Source of the DNA: Cristatella mucedo
Taxonomy: Eukaryota; Bryozoa; Phylactolaemata; Cristatellidae
Assembly: GCA_009760855.2 (NCBI GenBank)
Contig: WPIO01000015.1
Location: forward strand, 3,567,501 to 3,605,000
Reading direction: 5' to 3'
Length of the DNA: 37,500 nt
In this document: one piece after another, positions 12,701 to 19,479 of the stretch
How the letters are laid out: every line of letters starts with the position of its first letter
Numbering within the stretch: position 1 is the first letter of the stretch
The notes under the pieces: generated by a model
What the model was told of the DNA's origin: nothing
Seen by the model: the letters and a program-made list of their open reading frames with translations, nothing else
The model's database searches: none
Position numbers and translations under genes: made by a program

Positions 12701-13909
12701 GCTCGAGTCCCGCAGTCCGTCCCCCCCCCCGCCGCCGCCGCCAAGGATATATCGTCGTAGGAGCAGCCTAGCATAAGCGGCTTGCAGTTTTGGCCGATGC
12801 CAGCCTAGCGAGGCCGTAGAAACTTCTTCGGTCCGCCTCCTGCATGATGTTTAACTGCTGCTCCGCCGTGATTTTGCAGATTAGAATCGGCATTCACACT
12901 GGACCGGTAGTGGCAGGAGTGGTAGGGAAAAAGATGCCGCGCTACTGCTTGTTTGGCGACACTGTGAATACGGCGTCGCGAATGGAGAGCCACGGTCTTC
13001 CGGACCGCATTCACTTGAGCTGCGACACATACAGGTACGTGGATGGAAATTCGTAACATACAGTGAAACCTAGGTAGCTGTAATACCTGCATGATAAGTT
13101 ACCGGTGAGCACAACCTATATATATACAGGTCTTACTGCCTGGGCAATATGGCAATATCGGCAACATAAATAGTCCAAAGATCTCCAGCTAGGCTTGTCT
13201 GACGTAAAAGTCACAATTGCTAGATGCTACACCACTTCTCGTCGACTTGCACGGGCTCCCTATCAAGTGGCATATCGACTCAACGGTTGTGTCACTCACT
13301 TGTACGTCCCTTCATTCCCTTGCTCCGGCCTACCTATCCTAGCGAAGCGATGCAGAGGTAGAAGCACGGTGGTGAGGAGTAAGGATCAGAGGTCTGAGCC
13401 GTTTCCAGTGCAAATGTTCTTTCCATTTAGAGTTTCTCTCTAATACCTAAATACGAAACCCTTAACCCCAAGACCTAAACTCTCAATCCAAAAACTCAGG
13501 CCCAAAAAATATAAACTAAGCAAGTAACCATAAGCCTTAAACCCCAAAACACACAGCCATTAAGTACTAAACCCATAATCCTAAACCCTAAACTAAAAAG
13601 GTAACTAAAAACGTGTTTATTTAGCTTTAATACAAACATACGCTGGCGACCATGGTGAACAGATATGCTATGAGCACCGTGCTCATAGCATATCTGACAT
13701 TGCTGAATGGACAACAAGCGTATTAGCTGGTCACCCAGTAGCGTGCGTGTGGGACCCACATTCCTTTAGCTGTCCGACAGTCCAGCGAGTCGTGTTTATC
13801 AGCTTGACGTCACGTCCTTCGAGCAAGACGCGAGCGGCAATTCATCGTAGGCTTATTTACTGTTAATAAGAATAATAATAATACATTTCTATAGCGCCCC
13901 CTGAGAACC

Positions 13910-14004
<95 letters not shown>

Positions 14005-17000
14005 CATTATTAGTTCTGTGGCCGAGGTCAAGGGGCAGAGGCTATTTCCCGCCAATCCCCGCCATGCTCAGGCTACGCCGCCTCTCGCCAAACCGCTGAG
14101 CTAGGTCAAGGCGAACTGCCATCTCGTTTAACCTCGCTACAATATTGCATGCGCTACACAAAGGAGGACTAGATAAGTTTACAGCGAGGATCCTACCCAG
14201 AGCAAACTGGAGGGGCGCGGGATAACTCCGCAAGCGCGAACAAACGTGTCAGTTACTCGGTCGGCTTGCGGAGTCCCGCCGTTGCACCGACTCCGTCCCA
14301 ACAGTACAAGCATACGCAGTCAAAGATCCGGCTAGCTGAGTAACTGCTTAGATAGTCGGAGTCGACATCTAACCCAGTCGAGAGCTTCCGATGAAAGAGA
14401 AAGAGCGCTCCGCCCCAAGTTCCGGTCCTCGGGCCTCTGGAAGTTGACCCCAGGCTTTGCCCTTCCGGAGCGAGGCGACGCCAAGCTCGACACATCAATT
14501 GTCAGTGGCTCCGCCTTCACTAGGGTACAGTTCTGACTGATAATAATAATAATAATAATAACGACACATTTGTATTGCGCCCTCAGGGAACATGACCTTT
14601 TTCTAGGCACTTTATATATGCTGTTGATTTTAGCAGGGTCCTGTATGTATGTCTGTAGGTCCACAAAGCCACAAAGACTATGCGGGTGTTAAGCAGGAGT
14701 TTTTGTATAGCCCACTCACAGCTTGAGCGGCTTTCGGTACTCATTCGGTAGCCAACAGACTTCATCTCACGCAACAAAGAGAAGGTTAGGAGCATAGCTG
14801 AGTTGGGAGAGCAGTTGAGGTAGTGAGTACCTTGGAAGTAGTAGCTCAGAGCAGCGGGAAATGATTTGCCATAGTCGGCAGCTGGAGAGTGGATGTAATT
14901 GCGTAAGAATTGTGCAAGTGGGCTTGACAGTCTAGGACCTGTGGAGCAAAAGTTTCTGCCGCCAACGCACTTTAAGCGGAGGAATGGAACAGCTAATTTA
15001 GCAGTTCAGCAGGAGTTCACTTCTCATTGTAAGTATGCAGCAAATGTAAAGCACCTAGAAAAAGATTGAGTTCTCTGAGGGCGCTTTATCAAGTGCGTTA
15101 TTATTATTATTATTATTAGGCAAATGATAGATATAGTAATCGGTAGCCCGGAGTTGGTGATAGGTGGCTAAGTGTGTCCACGAGTGAATGCGAAGTCTTT
15201 CCCGCTTGTACCAGCAGCTTCATCTCATCATCCGCATCATCAATATCATCTTGCATCTCCCGATGCTCGGTTTAGGCATCGCTTTTGCAAAGTCTGACAC
15301 TTGCGTATCAGACAGGCGGCGATCTCCAGAGTCACGATCTCCTGTCGTGGCCGGGTCGATCGGGCTGCTGGCCAGGCCGAGGCGAGGAGTGCCGCAGATA
15401 ATCGGGCCGACGCTCCACTCGAAGCCTCGGTCTGCAGCTCTGGGGCTTGAGCCGCGATGGCACACTAGGTAAACTGGTTGCTTTTCACGATCTCGGTCCC
15501 GAGGTTGTGGGGGGTTTGAATCCTGCGGTGGTTGATCCTTTATCACCACTGCAAGCGGTGGTGATAGCCGTAAGGGTTCTTCTGTCGCTGTACAAAAGAA
15601 GAGGCTGCTAAATCAGCTTGTATGTATTTATTTTATTATTTATTTTTTATTTATTGTTCATTTTATTATATTATAAATAGTATAAATATAAATTTAATAA
15701 TTTAATAAATATTATAAATATAAATATAGTATTATAAATTATTTATTTTATTATTTGGGACGACCGGCAGTAGCGTCTTGCTTCTGGCAGAAGGTTGCTG
15801 CGTACTTGTTCTTCCCAAGTTTTTTTTTAAGGACGCCGTGCCAAAATGGATCGCAAGGTTGTTAGATCTGACCCACTAGCCAGGTTCATATGCAGATGGC
15901 CGGGTCTGCCAGGCCACGAAAGGGGCTGCTCATTGAAGACACGTCGAGCTGGAAGGCAAGCATCGGGGCACGCCCATTTGCAGCTCGAAGACCCACCCCC
16001 TAGTCAGCCGAGGTCAAGCTTTGCCGCTACTTGGCTGACCTATACGTCTACCTCAATACGTCTACCTCACCTGGCGTAGCCAGGATTTTGGTAAGGGAGG
16101 GAGGGGGGATAAACCTGAGGAGCACGGCACGAGACCAAGGAGTTCTCTTCGAAATCTTCCCCTCAAAAAAGGTTGTAATTTCTTCTACAAACTTGTCATT
16201 TAGCGCGCGTATTGTCGTTTTAACCCTTCGCTATAGGCGAATATATAGCGGTTAGTTTATCTCGTAGAAGATTTTAGAGCTACGCCTGCATAAATTTCCG
16301 TGCCGAAGTCGCGTCAGCCGAAAGCTTTCCTGGAGCCTATCTAAACAAGCTTTACCTATTTAGAAACTCTTAAAATTGCCCCCTCCGGAGAGACACGTTG
16401 AATTTGAAACTTTACCGACAAGCCTCACAAGTAACAATGTTCATACTTTATATTCAATATTTGTAGTCATTAGTTTCTTAAATCTGGTAGCACCCTCCCT
16501 AGAATAATGGTGGCCATCAGGCACTGTCGGTCTTTCGGGGTCGGGTGGAAGCTAAAAGCTCTTTAGATAATCGCTAACCGCTCTGTGCACCTCATTTTGG
16601 TCCCACGCTCGAGAAACCCGGAACGGCATGGATGAATATTAACATTCTTAGTTGAACTTTGCCGGAACTTGTGCCCAACAGAAATACTTCTCAGGTTTCC
16701 CATCGTACCGGCCGCTCTCTCGACTCAGTCATTTTACTAAGCCTCTTGTACTACTCTTCTTCTACTAAGCCTCTTCTACCAACTTAAATCTTTTTTGAGG
16801 CCATACCTTTAGTTTGTATGCTCCCACAGCCAGTAACTCCCTACCTCCTGACGTCACGACATTCCCTGACTTAACATTTAAAAAGAAGCTAAAACTCACG
16901 TGTCCCTCGGACGCGTGTTTTCACAGTGACTCTCTTCAATGTTTTCTCCGTTCATGTTAATTGTCCTGTTTGCGATCATGCGTGTCGACACTGGATGTCA

Positions 17001-17781
17001 CATTTTTTAGTTGGTATGCTCCCAAAAGCCTGGAACTCATTCCCAACTGACATCACGTCCCCTGACCTAACGGCATTTAAAAAGAAGCAAAGAACCCACC
17101 TGTTACTCACCGCATTTTCTGGGTCCTTGCGATTTATCCTTTGTGTGCTATGTATTCTAACCCGTTCAAACCACCACTAACCATATTTACATCTTGATAC
17201 TGAGCACGTCACCACTTACCATATTGTGCTTAATGACACGTGAATGATACCACTAACCATTTGATTATGCTTCTTTACAGCATACGTAAAGTGCCTAAGA
17301 GAATTTAATTCATTTTAATAAATAAATAAATCCTAGCTGATTAAGCAGTCTCTTTTTGTATAGCGACAGAAGAGCCTTTAAGGCTATCACCATCGCTTGC
17401 AGTGGCGATAAAGGATCGCCCACCGCAGGAATCGAACCCACAACCTCGAGACCGAGGTCGTGAAAAGCAACCGCCTTACCTCGTGTGCCATCACGGCAGC
17501 GCTACTGCACGAACACCGATACGTTTATTTCAATTGTTGCTGCTCCTGCTGCTGCTACCTCTTACAGTCAGGGCATAACATAAATTACATATATAAAAAA
17601 ATTTAAGCCAGTGACGCGTAGGGCTTGGGTACGGCTGCCTTCATGCTGTAGCTGGTCCTGAAAAAAGCCAGCTTTCGGTAAACCAGCATGGCAGCCGTGT
17701 GGGCGTGCCGTGACCGAGCGAGTGCTGGAAGCGTGGAACGGCCGGAACCAATCCACTCGCCGAAAGCAATCCAAACTCGGC

Positions 17782-17812
<31 letters not shown>

Positions 17813-18531
17813 CGTGATGGCTAGTCGAAGTTTCGAAGCGCGATCGCAAGTCGCCAAGCGGGTCATAACCGAGGCTGCCGTCCGATACAGCAGATACCAT
17901 TTTTCAATTGCACTTGCAAGCCGCCCCAGAGATAGTAGAATTCCAGCATTCGCCAGGGCAAACTGACTAGATCAATATGACCACCACTAGTAAGCAAAGG
18001 TCGGCTGATCAAACAGCCTCATCTATATACATATTTAGCTGCGGATGAGCCCTAGCGTCTATCACTATGCTTGCCTTGCAACGGGCAATACTTTATTGCC
18101 CGCTGGAGGACTCGAACCCGCGACCTGGGTCGTGTAGTGAGAGCACCTTAAAACCCTGGGCTACGGCCCAGAAGCAAAAGGTGCTGTTGCTGCTTGGCAT
18201 TCGGGAGCGGTTCCTCTTCAGGGCTCTAGTGAATACGAGCAGCTACCGCTTCGTTGAACGCGGAGAGGTTCACATAAAGAGTAAAGGGCTCATGCGCACG
18301 TATTTCCTGGTGGGCGACGCCGACGACGACGTACTGCCGCAGGGCGGCGAGGTCGACGGTCGTCCGGCGGTGACCGATGGCAATGGATACGGCGGCAACC
18401 TGAAGAAAGTGTCCACATCGTCGCAGACGGATCGGCTCGAGATAATGCAAGTTCGGCCGGAATTCTCGCTCACGCCCGACTTGAGGGCCCTCAAAAGACC
18501 GAAGCAGAGCCGCGTCTGCTCCTTGCTGTGA
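1067..18531 (+). CDS. GUCY1B2: Soluble guanylate cyclase, beta2/Gyc-88E-like (3' eight exons, gene continues upstream)
   Basis: The product converts GTP to cGMP. Joined exons: 1067-1143, 1290-1991, 2899-3073, 6275-6420, 6523-6671, 6943-7089, 12880-13034, 18222-18531. Every junction keeps phase and falls where known cyclases are continuous (for example [62 protein letters not shown]). Domain order is the end of the H-NOX/HNOBA linker (HYYSHRSGM), HNOBA ([19 protein letters not shown]-like), a signalling helix ([14 protein letters not shown]), then the class III cyclase domain. The two metal aspartates (FFSDIV, ETIGD), the guanine-recognition Glu (VETIGD) and Cys (PRYCLFGD), and the transition-state Asn and Arg (VNTASRMES) are all present in one chain. 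The protein ends in CSLL, a CaaX-like box as known for beta2. The 5' exons with the haem H-NOX domain are not in the window. The beta2 assignment rests on motif resemblance and the CaaX end, so a Gyc-88E-type invertebrate name would be equally fair. Confidence 0.88.
1290..1991 (+). CDS. GUCY1B2: sGC exon b: HNOBA domain with Gly/Ala low-complexity inserts
   Basis: Acceptor tttctccgcag ends at 1289 and donor AAAG|GTGGGAG is at 1992. It starts [20 protein letters not shown], contains the core [18 protein letters not shown], later [19 protein letters not shown] and INAVFILR, and ends CLLLK-G. Between these blocks lie (GGC)n-coded Gly runs (about 1477-1555) and a run of about 12 Ala (about 1716-1755), followed by another Ala-rich stretch. 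The Gly-rich part occupies the loop that is variable in other sGC subunits. Confidence 0.88.
2090..2226. repeat. (GT)n / (GTGC)n alternating purine-pyrimidine microsatellite
   Basis: Runs of GT and GTGC, with a GCACGCGTGCGTGCCTGCGT-type unit repeated. It lies in the intron after sGC exon b and could adopt Z-DNA. The reading frame across it is an artefact. Confidence 0.95.
2240..2353 (-). mobile_element. tRNA-derived SINE, family 2
   Basis: Reverse complement carries A-box-like GGCCCGGTGGTTAAGGTGCTCG and a B-box GGGCTCGAGCCCC. The head resembles the copies at 18000-18172 and 29650-29935. Confidence 0.7.
2354..2898. other. intron DNA between sGC exons b and c
   Basis: GC-rich unique-looking sequence with C homopolymers (about 2549-2556 and 2582-2593) and short CTG runs. 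No further exon recognised. Confidence 0.5.
2899..3073 (+). CDS. GUCY1B2: sGC exon c: end of HNOBA
   Basis: Acceptor gttgaag ends at 2898 (weak pyrimidine tract) and donor ATAAG|GTCCAT is at 3074. It reads (G)[18 protein letters not shown], then [20 protein letters not shown], then [19 protein letters not shown]. The GQMI....LFxGSPR....LYLSDIP....LVLL pattern is characteristic of sGC subunits. Confidence 0.9.
3240..3905 (-). mobile_element. LINE A fragment (3' end)
   Basis: It begins with AT-rich simple sequence (3240-3354), then the diagnostic LINE A 3' tail in reverse (tcagagaacttaatctttttc), then sequence encoding the C-terminal part on the minus strand ([22 protein letters not shown]). 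5'-truncated and decayed. Confidence 0.8.
3995..4505 (+). mobile_element. LINE A fragment (3' end)
   Basis: It encodes [20 protein letters not shown] and [16 protein letters not shown], then the tail through GAGATTGAGTTATCTGAGGG and (ATT)n. It lies head to head with the minus copy at 3355-3905, forming an inverted pair. Confidence 0.85.
4506..4954. other. intron DNA, no gene; short GCAGTGCA repeats
   Basis: Nothing coding was seen. 4879-4921 holds several direct repeats of agtgcagtgc, and 4929-4942 is a short GA run. Confidence 0.5.
4955..5345 (-). mobile_element. LINE A internal fragment (reverse transcriptase)
   Basis: The minus strand reads [20 protein letters not shown] and [19 protein letters not shown], matching the RT region after YADD in the long LINE A copy. 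Both ends are missing. Confidence 0.85.
5346..6274. other. intron DNA before sGC exon d
   Basis: Contains the (TC)n tract at 5584-5679. The rest has no recognised repeat or exon; the final part ends in the acceptor at 6274. Confidence 0.5.
5584..5679. repeat. (TC)n microsatellite
   Basis: About 95 bases of almost pure CT dinucleotides. The Arg-Glu repeat ORF on the minus strand is an artefact of this tract. Confidence 0.97.
6275..6420 (+). CDS. GUCY1B2: sGC exon d: signalling helix and start of cyclase domain
   Basis: Acceptor cattttgtag ends at 6274; its first C completes a Ser codon with exon c. It reads [20 protein letters not shown] (heptad-like coiled coil), then [18 protein letters not shown] and KAGRKVEA, with donor GCCG|GTAAGC at 6421. 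The [10 protein letters not shown] motif marks entry to class III guanylate cyclase domains. Confidence 0.92.
6523..6671 (+). CDS. GUCY1B2: sGC exon e: catalytic core, first metal aspartate
   Basis: Acceptor gtcctag ends at 6522. It reads [20 protein letters not shown], then [20 protein letters not shown] and HGVYK. FFSDIV carries the first metal-binding Asp. The only donor that keeps frame with VETIGD is AAG|GCTAGT at 6672, a GC-AG intron. A short retroelement insertion with a 15-bp target-site duplication starts right behind this donor (see 6678-6759). Confidence 0.9.
6663..6774 (-). mobile_element. short LINE B 3'-tail insertion with 15-bp target-site duplication at the exon e donor
   Basis: GTATACAAGGCTAGT occurs at 6663-6677 and again at 6760-6774. 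The 82 bases between contain gcatctccgtcttcaactcc acaaag, the reverse of the LINE B 3' end also seen at 9190-9215 and 21410-21435. The duplication covers the last 9 exon bases and the first 6 intron bases, creating a second copy of the splice donor. Confidence 0.8.
6943..7089 (+). CDS. GUCY1B2: sGC exon f: catalytic core, second metal aspartate
   Basis: Acceptor cggttttcag ends at 6942 and donor CTGCAG|GTGAGC is at 7090; 49 codons, phase 0 on both sides. It starts [20 protein letters not shown], where Glu contacts guanine and the GD aspartate binds metal in this family. It ends [10 protein letters not shown]. Confidence 0.93.
7090..7595. other. start of the 5.8-kb intron after sGC exon f
   Basis: GC-rich and free of recognised repeats. 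Open frames here show no family motif and read on from exon f into intron. Confidence 0.5.
7596..8215 (-). mobile_element. LINE A fragment (3' end)
   Basis: Reverse of the LINE A 3' tail (ccctcagaaaactcaatctc...ggcactttacatttgct) followed by the C-terminal coding part ([20 protein letters not shown]). Diverged and frame-broken. Confidence 0.85.
8216..9184. other. intron DNA with (AT)n tracts, no gene
   Basis: 8427-8468 and 8575-8658 are (AT)n microsatellites. 8690-9180 has no recognised element or exon. Confidence 0.5.
9185..9640 (-). mobile_element. LINE B 3' fragment interrupted by a SINE
   Basis: 9185-9219 and 9423-9640 are the two parts of a LINE B 3' end in reverse (ctccgtttgtaactccacaa ... 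ggtggccgacagacttcatc). The minus strand encodes [16 protein letters not shown], as in the plus LINE B copy near 26720. The SINE at 9227-9415 lies between. Confidence 0.8.
9227..9415 (+). mobile_element. tRNA-derived SINE, family 1, with target-site duplication
   Basis: A-box TGGCACACTAGGTAAGGCGG and a perfect B-box GGTTCGATTCC, then the common body and an ATTT tail. ACTGACT flanks it at 9220-9226 and 9416-9422. It has inserted into a LINE B tail. The head resembles a tRNA but has the SINE body attached, so it is not a tRNA gene. Confidence 0.9.
9664..9744. repeat. (TC)n microsatellite
   Basis: About 80 bases of CT dinucleotides after gatctctcgat. Confidence 0.97.
9983..10790 (-). mobile_element. 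LINE A copy, 3' 0.8 kb
   Basis: (TAA)n at 9983-10005, then the LINE A tail, then an open minus-strand frame of 194 codons from 10805 ([20 protein letters not shown] ... [16 protein letters not shown]). This is the RT C-terminal region with an undamaged stop. 5'-truncated and relatively young. Confidence 0.92.
10791..12879. other. intron DNA, no exon recognised
   Basis: 10893-10939 is a 20-bp unit (containing gctacacgatac) repeated about 2.3 times. 11150-12400 looks unique. A GC-rich open frame at 12420-12776 ([13 protein letters not shown], Pro-rich, RRRSSLA) shows no family and no supported splice sites. Confidence 0.45.
12880..13034 (+). CDS. GUCY1B2: sGC exon g: substrate recognition and transition-state residues
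   Basis: Acceptor gattttgcag ends at 12879 and donor TACAG|GTACGTG is at 13035. It reads [20 protein letters not shown], then [20 protein letters not shown] and [11 protein letters not shown]. It contains the guanine-recognition Cys (RYCLFG) and the Asn and Arg of NTASRMES. It follows a 5.8-kb intron. Confidence 0.94.
13190..13345 (+). mobile_element. LINE A fragment
   Basis: Collinear with the RT C-terminal region of the long copy (gtctg..gt, cacttc..g.cgac.tgcac, tgtcactcacttgtacgtcc cttcattc). Heavily diverged, both ends missing. Confidence 0.6.
13440..13610. repeat. degenerate CCTAAA-rich repeat
   Basis: Loose repetition of cctaaa/cttaaacc/ataatcctaaaccctaaac with interruptions. It could be a decayed telomere-like array or just simple sequence. 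Confidence 0.4.
13660..13696. repeat. perfect 18-bp inverted repeat with one-base spacer
   Basis: Arms cagatatgctatgagcac (13660-13677) and its exact reverse complement (13679-13696) around a single C. The DNA or transcript could form an 18-bp stem. Confidence 0.95.
13866..14002 (-). mobile_element. LINE A 3' tail followed by expanded (TC)n
   Basis: (AAT)n then gcgccccctgagaacctaatctctctctctc. The LINE A tail stops at the point where its own aatctctttct motif has become an approximately 90-base CT microsatellite (13914-14002). Confidence 0.75.
14003..14536. other. intron DNA, nothing recognised
   Basis: No repeat family or exon motif seen; open frames on the minus strand lack family motifs. 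Confidence 0.4.
14537..14640 (-). mobile_element. LINE A 3' tail
   Basis: (AAT)n then gcgccctcagggaacatgac ctttttctaggcactttat, the diagnostic LINE A tail in reverse. Confidence 0.85.
14645..15005 (-). mobile_element. LINE B 3' fragment
   Basis: Reverse of the LINE B end: tccacaaagccacaaagact, gccaacagacttcatctcac, and ctttaagcggaggaatggaa. The same blocks occur at 21400-21590 and, forward, at 26500-26780. Confidence 0.8.
15020..15118 (+). mobile_element. LINE A 3' tail
   Basis: gcagcaaatgtaaagcacct agaaaaagattgagttctct gagggcgctttatcaagtgc followed by (ATT)n. Confidence 0.88.
15449..15655 (+). mobile_element. tRNA-derived SINE, family 1
   Basis: Starts gagccgcgatggcacactag, a degenerate B-box (GGTTTGAATCC), then the common body (ctttatcaccactgcaagcg) and an AT-rich tail that runs into simple AT sequence to about 15760. 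Confidence 0.85.
15656..16799. other. intron DNA with AT-rich tract and one possible MITE
   Basis: 15656-15760 AT-rich; 15760-16070 unique-looking; 16073-16286 possible small inverted-repeat element; 16290-16790 nothing recognised. Confidence 0.45.
16073..16286. mobile_element. possible small inverted-repeat element (MITE-like)
   Basis: GGCGTAGC at 16073-16080 and its exact complement GCTACGCC at 16279-16286 bracket about 214 bases. No clear target-site duplication was seen, so this is weak. Confidence 0.25.
16800..17314 (+). mobile_element. LINE A fragments (two overlapping C-terminal segments and tail)
   Basis: 16800-16890 and 17005-17115 both encode the LINE A end ([27 protein letters not shown]), so two truncated copies or a duplication are present. 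The tail decays to cttaagagaatttaattc at 17310. Confidence 0.75.
17318..17497 (-). mobile_element. tRNA-derived SINE, family 1
   Basis: Reverse complement has A-box TGGCACACGAGGTAAGGCGG and perfect B-box GGTTCGATTCC, then the common body and ATTT tail. It abuts the LINE A tail at 17314. Confidence 0.88.
17500..17999. other. intron DNA with CTG runs
   Basis: 17786-17815 is a CTG-rich tract that creates Ala and Ser runs in open frames on both strands. No exon motif recognised. Confidence 0.4.
18000..18172 (-). mobile_element. tRNA-derived SINE, family 2
   Basis: Reverse complement: GGGCCGTAGCCCAGGGTTTT then a perfect B-box GGGTTCGAGTCCT, then a body GGGCAATAAAGTATTGCCCG and a 3' end GAGGCTGTTTGATCAGC. 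The 3' end matches that of family 1, while the head differs. It ends 50 bases before the last cyclase exon. Confidence 0.8.
18222..18531 (+). CDS. GUCY1B2: sGC last exon: end of cyclase domain and C-terminal tail with CaaX-like CSLL
   Basis: Acceptor ttcctcttcag ends at 18221 and TGA is at 18529-18531. It starts (R)[19 protein letters not shown], then [12 protein letters not shown], the usual end of the cyclase fold. An approximately 70-residue acidic then basic tail follows and ends RVCSLL. Cys plus two aliphatic-type positions and a final Leu fits a geranylgeranylation-type CaaX box, the known peculiarity of sGC beta2. Confidence 0.9.
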
Positions 18532-19479
18532 GCAGCGAGGAGCGAGGAAACGCGGCGGCCTGCTCTTGAAGGACTATAGCACGTCTCCTGCGACACACTG
18601 CTGTTGCTGCTGCTTAGCTTTCAGAGATTGCTCGAGTCCGCGGAGAATTTTTGCCTTATTTCGTGTTGGCGTCTGAGGTCTTTGTTGCTGGCTGGGCGAC
18701 AGCGCACTTTCACCTCGGTGCCACTATCTGCGTAGCCGTCTCGTAAAAGAAACATTAAATTGCAGGCAAAGTAAAAGAAACATTCAAGCGCTATCGAACG
18801 CTTTAAGAGTGACCTTCGCCGCCGAACACGCCCTGCGCTGCTTAGGGCCCTGCTAATATAGCATCATGAAAACAGATGATAGTTCGGCAGAAATGCCCAT
18901 CCGGCATGCTCACGTAACTCGCCAGCGGCGACTGCACGTTAAAGTAGCAGACGAGTATGCAGACGAAGTCGAAAGAAAAAAGCCGAGATCGCCAAAAACT
19001 AGGCCGCAAAGGAACTGTTGAACGATCGACTTAAAGTAAAAGGCATCTTATTTCTCGAGAATGGCTGGACAGGCCGCGTGCGTTTATAGGGGTCCGAATC
19101 TGCAAACCTCTTCACTAAGTAGCTTGACTAATGGCTAGTGAAAGCCCTGCTAGGTCTCAGCGTCGCTCCACTATCGTGAGAGGCAGCCCGATTACCTAAA
19201 TGGAAAGCATACGTCCAGGGTGCCGATTCGGCATGGCGACATCTTGTAGCACACAGGATCTCGAGCCATATTAGTGGGTAATTATTTATTTATTATTAGC
19301 ACTATTATTGCGTGATTAAGATAGTAGTCGACGGACCTGTAGTGCCAGCGCGATAAATATTGTCGCATTTTAGCCTACAAAACAGTGAGCTTTGCCACCC
19401 GTTGTCATTGCTATATGCTTAAGAGCAAGACAGGCCGAGATTCTAAATCACCAATTGTGCATGCCATTACATCTGGTAT
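18532..19479. other. 3' flank of the cyclase gene, no gene recognised
   Basis: It presumably includes the 3' UTR up to a possible poly(A) signal at 18754. The remainder shows no family motif. Confidence 0.45.
18754..18759 (+). promoter_or_regulatory. possible polyadenylation signal ATTAAA
   Basis: ATTAAA about 220 bases after the cyclase stop codon. It is the commonest variant of AATAAA, and no perfect AATAAA was seen between 18532 and here. The assignment is positional only. Confidence 0.3.

Noticed and set aside
12420-12776. 118-codon open frame ending RRRSSLA, considered as an extra cyclase exon
   Set aside because: Exons f and g join directly in phase at a conserved site, and no acceptor/donor pair or family motif supports it.
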